Below, in pieces: positions 10,875-18,685 of a stretch of DNA of 64,000 nt. Source of the DNA: Actinomycetes bacterium (GTDB lineage: Bacteria; Actinomycetota; Thermoleophilia; BMS3ABIN01); contig JAJYLW010000013.1 of the NCBI GenBank assembly GCA_021787475.1, forward strand, positions 1-64,000, in the 5' to 3' direction. Under the pieces are notes generated by a model. It saw nothing but the letters and a program-made list of their open reading frames with translations. It was not told where the DNA came from and searched no databases. Each line of letters begins with the position of its first letter. Position 1 is the first letter of the stretch. Both the position numbers and the translations under genes were made by a program.

Positions 10875-10917
10875 AAAAACCCTTGCCGGATTTACTCTCA
10901 GCAAGGGTTTCACCTTT
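10875..10917 (-). terminator. Intrinsic terminator downstream of the superoxide reductase gene
   Basis: AAACCCTTGC / GCAAGGGTTT 10-bp stem, U-tract on either strand. Confidence 0.7.
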
Positions 10918-10940
10918 TTGTTGGGCGCCCAGAACCCTTT

Positions 10941-11003
10941 GAGCCTATCCCAGTGGGCGTATCCGGCAGCAGCCTTGCCACAAATACCGATTGCGACAGG
11001 CTC
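10941..11003. repeat. REP-like family 2 copy
   Basis: gagcctatcccagtgggcgtatccggcagc...gcgacaggctc. Confidence 0.65.
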
Positions 11004-11025
11004 TTATTTACTCCGACCGGCGGTC

Positions 11026-11379
11026 CTAAAAGGAGACATCCATGTTATAGGTCCAGTCTCCATGGATGTTGCATCTCTCAAACGCCCTCAGCGTTCCCGG
11101 CTGGTCCATGACAATGTTGAAGCACGCCTTGGGATAGGTATGATCCCAACTTATGTCGCAACGGGCGACAAAAGTTTCATCAAGATAGAGATCAATGAAC
11201 TCTATGTGGTGCTCCGCCTCCATCGGATGAGGCATCTGTTCGCCCAGCCAGACAGTAACCTCGAATGGCTCATTTGCCTTTGGCGTTCCGGCGATGTGAA
11301 TGACCGGCACGTGCTTTTTCTCCAGGTCGCTCATGTTCGATATGTCTTTGGCAACGTTAATGACTGATTGATAAGGCAT
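11026..11379 (-). CDS. Superoxide reductase / desulfoferrodoxin-like Fe-binding protein
   Basis: EKKHVPVI, MPHPMEAEHHIEFIDLY, CNIHGDW: His/Cys pattern of the SOR Fe centre. Confidence 0.8.
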   Translation of the reverse strand: MPYQSVINVAKDISNMSDLEKKHVPVIHIAGTPKANEPFEVTVWLGEQMPHPMEAEHHIEFIDLYLDETFVARCDISWDHTYPKACFNIVMDQPGTLRAFERCNIHGDWTYNMDVSF

Positions 11380-11482
11380 TGATAAAACCTCCCGTAACCG
11401 CTCTTGAAATTACATTATTGGATTACCCTCAGGAAAAGACTTTAAAACCAAACATTCTTAACGCGGAATGTGGAATGCGAAT

Positions 11483-12724
11483 TTAGATGAGTGCTTTTGT
11501 TTTTTCGTTCCAGGCGGCGGCAACGTAATACAAAAGCATAATCATGACAACAAGCGCTACTGACCAGAAATACGATAAGTAGCTTGGAAGATAAACGGCG
11601 CTCCCCATAAGGGCGGCCAGCCCGGGGTGCAAATTGAACAGCTCCTGCAGCAGCGAGTTTGAAAATGCCATAAACACCAACCCGATCAACACCTTGATGC
11701 TGCCTTCGGCGAACCGCCAGCAGACGCCGCTGGCGCAGCCGCCGGCAAAAGGCATGCCGAAACCAAAAAAAATGCCGCCGATGAAACTGCCGGCCCAGAA
11801 TGTAGGCTCGACGTAAACTCCCGCCGGCCTGAGCCCGCTCGACTTAAGCACGGCAAAGCCGATCACGCTGACAATCACCGCAATCGCCATTGCCTTGGCC
11901 TGGGCGCCGTTCGCGGAGACAAACGGCTCCCGGAAAGCCTGCAGGAAAGCAAAGCGGCTGCGGTGGAGAACCAGGCCAAATAAAAGGCCGGCAATCAAAA
12001 TACCTCCGATCTGCCGGTAATCGGCGGCGGCGGCAGGGTCAGAGCCCATGCTGCGGTAGAGATAGACGGCCAGCAGCGCCACCGCCAGCGCCAGGGCGCC
12101 GAACCAGGGCTGAAGTTTCCTCAAATCCGGCGATCCGGCCCGGCGGCGCCGGGAGCGGCCTTCGCCACGCTTGAAACGAAAATGTTCCAGCTCCCAGTAA
12201 AGGTAATGAACCTCCAGATACACGCCAATTATCAGGCCGGCCATCATCGCCAGCCCGCCGAGAGACAGGGCGCTGGTGGCACTGAAGAAACCGCCAACAT
12301 TGCAGCCGGCTGCCATGGTAGCGCCTATCCCCATCATGATTCCCCCGGCTGCCGACCTGACCATCTCAAACGGCGGCGGCACCTTGACGGCAAATTGGCG
12401 CGACAACAAGGCGGAAGCAAAAGCGCCCCAGATCAGGGCAAAGGTCAGGACCGAGCCGTAGCTAAGCAGCGGGTTCAGCGGGTGTGAACCGTATAACCCG
12501 GCTGAGTAAAACAGCCAGTCAACCCATTCCCTCGGACCAGCAATCACCCCCAGCGGCCGCGCCCAGGCAAAAATGATGATGCTGAGCAGCCCTATCAGGA
12601 GTCCGCCCAGCCATACCGGCCAGTTCTTAAAGAAAACCTTTTCGTACGCTTCCCGGAAAATTAAAACAAGCGCACCCGCTTCTTCAACTGCGCCAGGCTG
12701 AACTGTTTTTGCTGAATCTTCCAT
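11483..12724 (-). CDS. YeeE/YedE family membrane transporter
   Basis: AAGCNVGGFFSATSALSLGGLAMMAGLIIG and FAGGCASGVCWRFAEGSIK, YeeE/YedE Cys motifs. Confidence 0.8.
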   Translation of the reverse strand: MEDSAKTVQPGAVEEAGALVLIFREAYEKVFFKNWPVWLGGLLIGLLSIIIFAWARPLGVIAGPREWVDWLFYSAGLYGSHPLNPLLSYGSVLTFALIWGAFASALLSRQFAVKVPPPFEMVRSAAGGIMMGIGATMAAGCNVGGFFSATSALSLGGLAMMAGLIIGVYLEVHYLYWELEHFRFKRGEGRSRRRRAGSPDLRKLQPWFGALALAVALLAVYLYRSMGSDPAAAADYRQIGGILIAGLLFGLVLHRSRFAFLQAFREPFVSANGAQAKAMAIAVIVSVIGFAVLKSSGLRPAGVYVEPTFWAGSFIGGIFFGFGMPFAGGCASGVCWRFAEGSIKVLIGLVFMAFSNSLLQELFNLHPGLAALMGSAVYLPSYLSYFWSVALVVMIMLLYYVAAAWNEKTKALI

Positions 12725-12752
12725 TGGCCAAGAAACCGTTTAACGTGAAACG

Positions 12753-13424
12753 TTAAACATTGTCATCATGCGCTCCATGACCGCCCAGTTGAACCATCGC
12801 CCGCGCCGTCATCACCATGGCCGCCCAAAGAGCGTCGATGCGAAGATGGGAGGCTGCCGTCTCGTCCAGCAGCATCTGCGCCCGTGGCGGAAATTCAAGG
12901 TCACCGGTCCATAGGATAACCGTTACGACCAGCTTGGGAAAAACCGGGATGGAGACGGCGGCGTCACCGCCCGCCGCGGCGCGCCCCCCCAGCATGACCC
13001 CGGTATGCATGAATTTCTCCGGGTCCGAGCCGAAGTTGTGGGCGATCACCTCGTTGGGGATTTCATGCGGGCCCTTGAAGAAGGCGGCTCCGCCCGGCAG
13101 GGAGTTTGGGGGAATCATCTTCCCGGACGTCTCGGGCGGCGCACAGCCGGCCAGATAAAGCGGAGCCAGCAGATTAAGGTGGGTGGTGTCGTCCAGGTGA
13201 AGCTCATGCAGGCCGATCTCCCTGATGCTGCGCCCATCAGGGTCAACCAAGTAGGCCTGCCCGAAAACGGGAAGGGCAAACACCGCGTCTTCCACCCAGT
13301 ATTCGGCGCCGGCGCACGCGGCTGCTTCCTCCGGATCGCGCCTTTCCAGCTTCTTCCAGGCCTCAAGCTCTCCGGCAAGCATAGTCAAGCCTTGGACCTC
13401 CCTTGCTTTAAGAAAAACGGTCAA
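12753..13424 (-). CDS. DUF3786-like protein
   Basis: PVFPKLVVTVILWTGDLEFPPRAQMLLDETAASHLRIDALWA resembles the DUF3786 C-terminal signature. Confidence 0.55.
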   Translation of the reverse strand: MTVFLKAREVQGLTMLAGELEAWKKLERRDPEEAAACAGAEYWVEDAVFALPVFGQAYLVDPDGRSIREIGLHELHLDDTTHLNLLAPLYLAGCAPPETSGKMIPPNSLPGGAAFFKGPHEIPNEVIAHNFGSDPEKFMHTGVMLGGRAAAGGDAAVSIPVFPKLVVTVILWTGDLEFPPRAQMLLDETAASHLRIDALWAAMVMTARAMVQLGGHGAHDDNV

Positions 13425-13533
13425 AGACCGCTTATTATCACGAAATCAAGGGCTATTTTCAAGGGGAGGCTGAGGCGAGCGCCTGTCCCGCAGGCACAAT
13501 CTGCTCATTCCTGATAACCTGCCGGGTGAACTC

Positions 13534-14118
13534 TTACCCGGCGCCAAAAATCCTGATCGAGGCCATGATAAAGATGATGCCCAGCTGAAAAACGCCCTGG
13601 ACTCCGCCAAGGCGGGCGTTTCGCATGCCCAGCTTCGATATCCTGCCTGTGTCCGGCTTATCGGAAAGCAGTTGCCGGAAGATCTGGATCTCGTTGGGCA
13701 GGAGAATGCCAAACCCCTGGATAATCAGAATGCCCGTAATGATATAAGCGGCAATTAACAGAGGGCTGGTGAGGGAGTAGCCCAGATGCGGGGCCAGCTT
13801 AAAGCCGGCGGTAACAGTCACCCCAGCCAGCACCGGCATCAGGAAAGTCATCTTCGGCATCAGGCGGGTGAACACAGCGACGCGGTTTTGCGGTTCCATG
13901 CCGCCCATTACCGGCCCCAGAACAAACCCCATGAACAGGTCAATTCCGGTCCAGGCGGCGCCGGTGATGATGTGAACGTAGTTGAGGCTGACCAGGGGAC
14001 CGAACAGGTAGGCGTAGAAAAAAGCCCCAATTGGCAGGATTACAGCTACAAGGACAAAGAAAGGGTTGGCCATGCGGATGATGCGTGAAAGCGTCGCCAC
14101 GGTTTTCCTCCATGCCAA
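13534..14118 (-). CDS. Integral membrane protein (DUF2269/CopD-like)
   Basis: Multiple hydrophobic helices, YVHIITGAAWTGIDLFMGFVLGPVM. Confidence 0.5.
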   Translation of the reverse strand: MAWRKTVATLSRIIRMANPFFVLVAVILPIGAFFYAYLFGPLVSLNYVHIITGAAWTGIDLFMGFVLGPVMGGMEPQNRVAVFTRLMPKMTFLMPVLAGVTVTAGFKLAPHLGYSLTSPLLIAAYIITGILIIQGFGILLPNEIQIFRQLLSDKPDTGRISKLGMRNARLGGVQGVFQLGIIFIMASIRIFGAG

Positions 14119-14506
14119 AGCCCAATAACCGATTGACAGCAGATGACGTAAGTTTTGTTATGCTATCGCTTAAGTTTGATAGATTCAATAATTTTTGGCT
14201 TACACTTGTGACGCGGCAGATTCGAGGCCTCGCCACTTAATGCAAGTTGCATTTGTTACATTTTGTTGCCATTTTGGCACTTTTTAACTAAAATGAACAG
14301 GTTTAAACACAAGCACGGTGCGTAGCGGCAATACTGATTGCCGGGCGCTTCATACTTTAGGCTCGATTTTCCGGGCGCTTTCCCCATTTTCCCTGTCTTT
14401 TTTTAATCCAGTACCGGGCTGCGCGTGGAAAAACGCTGCTTCAGGCGCCGTCAGGCAGGCTTGAGGAATTCCCTCCCGCAGCCTGCTGGTCATGAAAGCT
14501 AAATAA

Positions 14507-15073
14507 ATGAGCCTGCCCGAGGCGGGCTCGCAGGCCCCAGCAGGCCGGAAAGGATGTATGCGCAGTGCGTTTGCTGTTATTGTCGCAGCTGCAGTTCTCG
14601 GCGCCAGCTTTGCCAATTTTGGCGCCCAAACGCGGGCGGCGGTTGCCGAAGACCAGTTTTCCAGAAGCGTGCAGCCCGTCTGGACAGGACTTAAGAGAAA
14701 GCAAATCATGATAACCTGGAACCGGCTGACAACCGTTTATCTTGCTAAAGCAGGCGAGTTGGAAAAAAGGCAGGAACAACAAAAGAAGAGCCAGGAGGCT
14801 GTTGCCCGCTTCGGGCTGTGGGGGCCTGACCTGATCGAAGCGGCGGCAGAGTACGGACAGGATCCTGAAACTCTCTACCGTGTAATGATCTGCGAAAGCA
14901 TGGGGGACCCGGACGCCGACAACGGCGTCTGCAAGGGGCTGTTTCAGTTTAACCCCGGCACCTGGGCCGGGACGCCCTACGCCAGCCAAAACATATTTGA
15001 CGGTCATGCCCAGATCATGGCCGCCGCCTGGATGTTCTCCCAAGGGCGCAAGGGGGAGTGGACCTGTCAGTAA
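14507..15073 (+). CDS. Secreted lysozyme/transglycosylase-like protein
   Basis: Signal peptide from MRSAFAVIVAAAVLGASFA; YGQDPETLYRVMICESMGDPDADNGVCKGLFQFNPGTWAGTPYA catalytic-Glu motif. Confidence 0.65.
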   Translation: MSLPEAGSQAPAGRKGCMRSAFAVIVAAAVLGASFANFGAQTRAAVAEDQFSRSVQPVWTGLKRKQIMITWNRLTTVYLAKAGELEKRQEQQKKSQEAVARFGLWGPDLIEAAAEYGQDPETLYRVMICESMGDPDADNGVCKGLFQFNPGTWAGTPYASQNIFDGHAQIMAAAWMFSQGRKGEWTCQ

Positions 15074-15077
15074 TGTA

Positions 15078-15143
15078 GCGCCTGTGCCAGCAAGTAATTC
15101 GCGGCAAGGACGCGGCAGGATACGCCTGATGGGATAGGCTCTT
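15078..15143. repeat. REP-like family 2 copy
   Basis: gcgcctgtgccagcaagtaattcgcggcaagg..cggcaggatacgcctgatgggataggctc. Confidence 0.7.
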
Positions 15144-15246
15144 ATAAAAGCAGGCAATTTTTTACCGTCTCCCCGATAAACAACAGGAAACCGGAAACAG
15201 GCGTCATCATCATCCCGGGCCAGTTGGGCTATAATGTCGCTGGCCC

Positions 15247-17751
15247 ATGGACAAGTACAATCCCGCCGAAATAGAAGCCAAGTGGCAGCAGGCATGGAAG
15301 GAGCAGCAAGCCTTCACGGCGCCCAATCCAGGAAATGCCGGCGCGGCGGACCGCTCCCGGAAGAGCTACGTGCTGGAAATGCTTCCCTATCCCTCCGGGA
15401 CGCTGCACATGGGGCATGTCAAAAACTACACCATGGGCGATGTCCTGGCGCGCTTCCGCGCCCGCAACGGCCTCACTGTCTTTCACCCGATGGGTTACGA
15501 TGCCTTTGGCCTGCCTGCCGAGAACGCGGCGATCAAGACCGGCGCCCACCCGGCGGACCTGACCAGGATTAACACCGCCAACATCAATCAGCAGCTTCAC
15601 CGCCTGGGCGTCTCTATCGACTGGAGTAGGGAACTGGCCACCTGTGAGCCAGATTACTATAAGTGGACCCAGTACTTCTTTCTCAAGTTCTTTGAGCGGG
15701 GCCTTGCCTATCGAAAAGAGGCGTCCGTCAACTGGTGCCCTTCCTGCGCTACGGTGCTTGCCAACGAGCAGGTGGTCCAGGGCAACTGCGAGCGCTGCTC
15801 GACAGCAGTCAATCAGCGCAGCTTGGCGCAATGGTTCTTCAGGATCACCGACTACGCCGACAGGCTCCTGGAGGATTTTGACCTGCTGAAGTCGTGGCCG
15901 GAGCGGGTGATCACGATGCAGCGCAACTGGATCGGAAGAAGCGAGGGGGCGGAGGTGGTCTTCCGGGTGGCGGATCTGGACCTGGATATACCCGTCTTTA
16001 CCACCAGGCCCGACACGCTTTTTGGCGCCACTTTTTTCCTGCTAGCGCCCGAGCACGAGCTGGTGGAAACGCTCGTTGAGGGCACCGCGTATGCCAATCC
16101 GGTCCGGGATTACGTCGCCTCAGCCGGGATGAAGCCGCCCCAAGGCCGTGCTGCCGCCGAGCGTGAGAAAACAGGCGAGTTTACCGGCCGCTACGCCATT
16201 AATCCTGTCAACGGCGAGCCGCTGCCAATTTATGTTAGCGACTACGTGCTGATGGAATACGGCACCGGCGCGATCATGGCGGTGCCTGCCCACGACCAGC
16301 GCGATTTTGAGTTTGCGCGAAAATTTGACATTGAGGTCAGGCCTGTTATCGCCACCCCCGGCGGCGCCGCCGCCCACGGCGCCACCATGACGGCCGCCTA
16401 CGAGGAAGAGGGCGTCATCGTCAACTCGGGCCGTTTCGACCGCATGCCCAACCGGGAGGCCGGGCGGGCGATCACCCGTTGGCTTAGCAGCGAGCACCTG
16501 GGCCAGGCGGCGGTCAGCTACCGCCTCCGCGATTGGCTGGTGAGCCGGCAGCGCTACTGGGGCGCCCCTATCCCCATCATCTACTGTGACCGCTGCGGTA
16601 CCGTGCCGGTTCCGGAAGCCGACTTGCCGGTTCTGCTGCCGGATGTCGAGGATTACGCCCCCAAAGGGCGATCGCCAATCGCCGCCAGCGAGGAATTTGT
16701 CAACACTGCCTGCCCCGCCTGTGGCGGCGCCGCCCGCAGGGAGACAGACACCATGGACACCTTTGTCGATTCGTCGTGGTACTTCCTCCGTTATACCGAC
16801 CCGCATAATAACCGAGAGCCGTTTGACAAACAGGTAGTCAATTACTGGATGCCGGTTGACCAGTATATCGGCGGTGTCGAGCACGCCATTCTCCACCTGA
16901 TGTACGCCCGCTTTTTCACCAAGGTCCTTTATGACTTGGGCATGGTTGATTTCAAGGAGCCTTTCACAAATCTGTTTACCCAGGGAATGATCTACTACAA
17001 GGGCGCGAAGATGAGCAAATCCAAGGGAAACGTGGTCAACCCGGATGAACACGTCGGACGGTACGGCGCCGACACCCTCCGGCTTTACATTCTCTTCATT
17101 GGTCCGCCGGAGCTTGACGTGGAATGGCAGGACCAGGGCATCGAGGGCTCTTTCCGCTTTCTGGGACGGGTCTGGCGCTTCGTGAGCGAAGTGATCGAGA
17201 AAACCGAAGCCCTGCCGCAACCCGCGCCTGACTTTGGCAGCGCCGCCGGCGAAGCGGCGGCGCTGCTGGGCAAGACGCACCGGGTAGTCGCCAAAGTGAC
17301 CGCGGATATTTCAGAGCGCTTCCGCTTCAACACCGCCATCAGCGCCGTCATGGAGCTGGTGAACGACACCTATCTCGCCAGGGACGCGCTCCTGGCGGAC
17401 GATGAAGGCCGGGTCGTTCTTCGTTTCGTCGCCGAGACAGTGGTATCCCTCCTTGATCCGTTCACCCCCCATTTAAGCGCCGAGCTGTGGCATCGCCTTG
17501 GCAACGGCGACATCTGGAAGGAACCGTGGCCTCAGGCTGACTGGCGCCGGCTAAAGGAGGCGACTTTCGAGCTGGTGGTGCAGATAAACGGCAAGGTGCG
17601 CGACCGGCTGAAGGTGCCGGCGTCGGCCTCGAGGCAGGATCTGGCGGCGGCCGCCCGGTCGAGCAGCCGCATCGCCGTTTATACCGAGGGAAAGCAGATT
17701 GTCAAGGAGATAATCGTGCCGGGGAGGCTGGTTAACCTGGTGGTTAAATAA
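15247..17751 (+). CDS. leuS: Leucyl-tRNA synthetase
   Basis: MLPYPSGTLHMGHVKNYTMGD (HIGH), MSKSKGNVVNPDE (KMSKS). Confidence 0.98.
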   Translation: MDKYNPAEIEAKWQQAWKEQQAFTAPNPGNAGAADRSRKSYVLEMLPYPSGTLHMGHVKNYTMGDVLARFRARNGLTVFHPMGYDAFGLPAENAAIKTGAHPADLTRINTANINQQLHRLGVSIDWSRELATCEPDYYKWTQYFFLKFFERGLAYRKEASVNWCPSCATVLANEQVVQGNCERCSTAVNQRSLAQWFFRITDYADRLLEDFDLLKSWPERVITMQRNWIGRSEGAEVVFRVADLDLDIPVFTTRPDTLFGATFFLLAPEHELVETLVEGTAYANPVRDYVASAGMKPPQGRAAAEREKTGEFTGRYAINPVNGEPLPIYVSDYVLMEYGTGAIMAVPAHDQRDFEFARKFDIEVRPVIATPGGAAAHGATMTAAYEEEGVIVNSGRFDRMPNREAGRAITRWLSSEHLGQAAVSYRLRDWLVSRQRYWGAPIPIIYCDRCGTVPVPEADLPVLLPDVEDYAPKGRSPIAASEEFVNTACPACGGAARRETDTMDTFVDSSWYFLRYTDPHNNREPFDKQVVNYWMPVDQYIGGVEHAILHLMYARFFTKVLYDLGMVDFKEPFTNLFTQGMIYYKGAKMSKSKGNVVNPDEHVGRYGADTLRLYILFIGPPELDVEWQDQGIEGSFRFLGRVWRFVSEVIEKTEALPQPAPDFGSAAGEAAALLGKTHRVVAKVTADISERFRFNTAISAVMELVNDTYLARDALLADDEGRVVLRFVAETVVSLLDPFTPHLSAELWHRLGNGDIWKEPWPQADWRRLKEATFELVVQINGKVRDRLKVPASASRQDLAAAARSSSRIAVYTEGKQIVKEIIVPGRLVNLVVK

Positions 17752-17860
17752 TTCGCCTCCGCCGTCCTCCTTGCTTCGCTTTGGCCTCCCTACGGCCAGA
17801 TCTCGTCAGCCCCTCGCAATTTTACATTTCTCTGGTTTTCTGATAGAGCCGGATAACCGG
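17752..17860 (-). repeat. Interspersed element family 1, partial copy
   Basis: Reverse complement CCAGAGAAATGTAAAATTGCGAGGGGCTGACGAGATCTGGCCGTAGGGAGGCC matches the copy at 53574. Confidence 0.75.
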
Positions 17861-17901
17861 TTTATTTTAATATTTCCCGTTTAACGTAATCGGTTGTTTG
17901 C

Positions 17902-17930
17902 TTGACATTAACCCTCAACGGTTATATATT
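17902..17930 (+). promoter_or_regulatory. Sigma70-like promoter upstream of comEA
   Basis: TTGACA - 17 nt - TATATT. Confidence 0.7.
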
Positions 17931-17941
17931 ACAGTTCGCTG

Positions 17942-17964
17942 GGCGGCCGCGGGCCGCCTTTTTT
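17942..17964 (+). terminator. Terminator-like hairpin between the promoter and comEA start
   Basis: GGCGGCC-gcg-GGCCGCC followed by TTTTTT. Confidence 0.6.
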
Positions 17965-17965
17965 A

Positions 17966-18664
17966 ATGGGCGCCGGCAGGCTGATATTTCTGCTCCCGGC
18001 GCGGAGGCGGCCGGCTCAAATTCTTTTGAATGCGGAGAACTGGAAGGTTGAAGTTGAGTCTGAGGCTGAACGGAGCCGGAGCCCGCCTGTGTCGCTGTTG
18101 CGCGGACAGCTAATTGCCTGGTCGCTGGCCGGCCTGGTGGTCCTGATTCTCGGGGCGACGTTTCTGCGGAGCCATTATAACGGTGCAGATACGCCGGCCG
18201 CGACGACCATGCTGATCGGCACCACCGGCGCCGGCCAGGACAGACCGGCCCGCATCAAAATCGACATCGTAGGCGCCGTAGCCCGTCCAGGCCTCTATGA
18301 AGCCGCTTCCGGCGACCGCGTCGATGACGCTCTGCGGCTGGCCGGCGGCCCGACGCCGGCAGCCGACCTGGCGCAAATCAACCTGGCCGCCAGGATCGCC
18401 GACGGGCAGCAGCTAATTGTGCCGGAGAAAGGATCGGCAACAAGCGCCGCCGCACCATCATCGTCAGCCAAATCGGTAGTCAATCTGAACACCGCCACCC
18501 TTGACGAGCTTACCCAGCTGAATGGAATCGGCCCTAAAACGGCGGCGAAGATTATCGCCTACCGGGAAAGCCACGGCGGCTTTAACAGCACTGATGAGCT
18601 GATGCAGGTGCCCGGCATCGGGCAGGCAAAGTTTGACCAGATCAAGGACAGGCTGGCTGTCTGA
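17966..18664 (+). CDS. comEA: ComEA family DNA-binding competence protein
   Basis: SLBB-like IKIDIVGAVARPGLYEAASGDRVDDAL plus HhH VNLNTATLDELTQLNGIGPKTAAKIIAYRE. Confidence 0.93.
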   Translation: MGAGRLIFLLPARRRPAQILLNAENWKVEVESEAERSRSPPVSLLRGQLIAWSLAGLVVLILGATFLRSHYNGADTPAATTMLIGTTGAGQDRPARIKIDIVGAVARPGLYEAASGDRVDDALRLAGGPTPAADLAQINLAARIADGQQLIVPEKGSATSAAAPSSSAKSVVNLNTATLDELTQLNGIGPKTAAKIIAYRESHGGFNSTDELMQVPGIGQAKFDQIKDRLAV

Positions 18665-18685
18665 GATGAAACGGGCGTCGCATCC

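Noticed and set aside
16120-17280. 386-aa minus-strand ORF
   Set aside because: Entirely antisense to leuS; high-GC shadow ORF.
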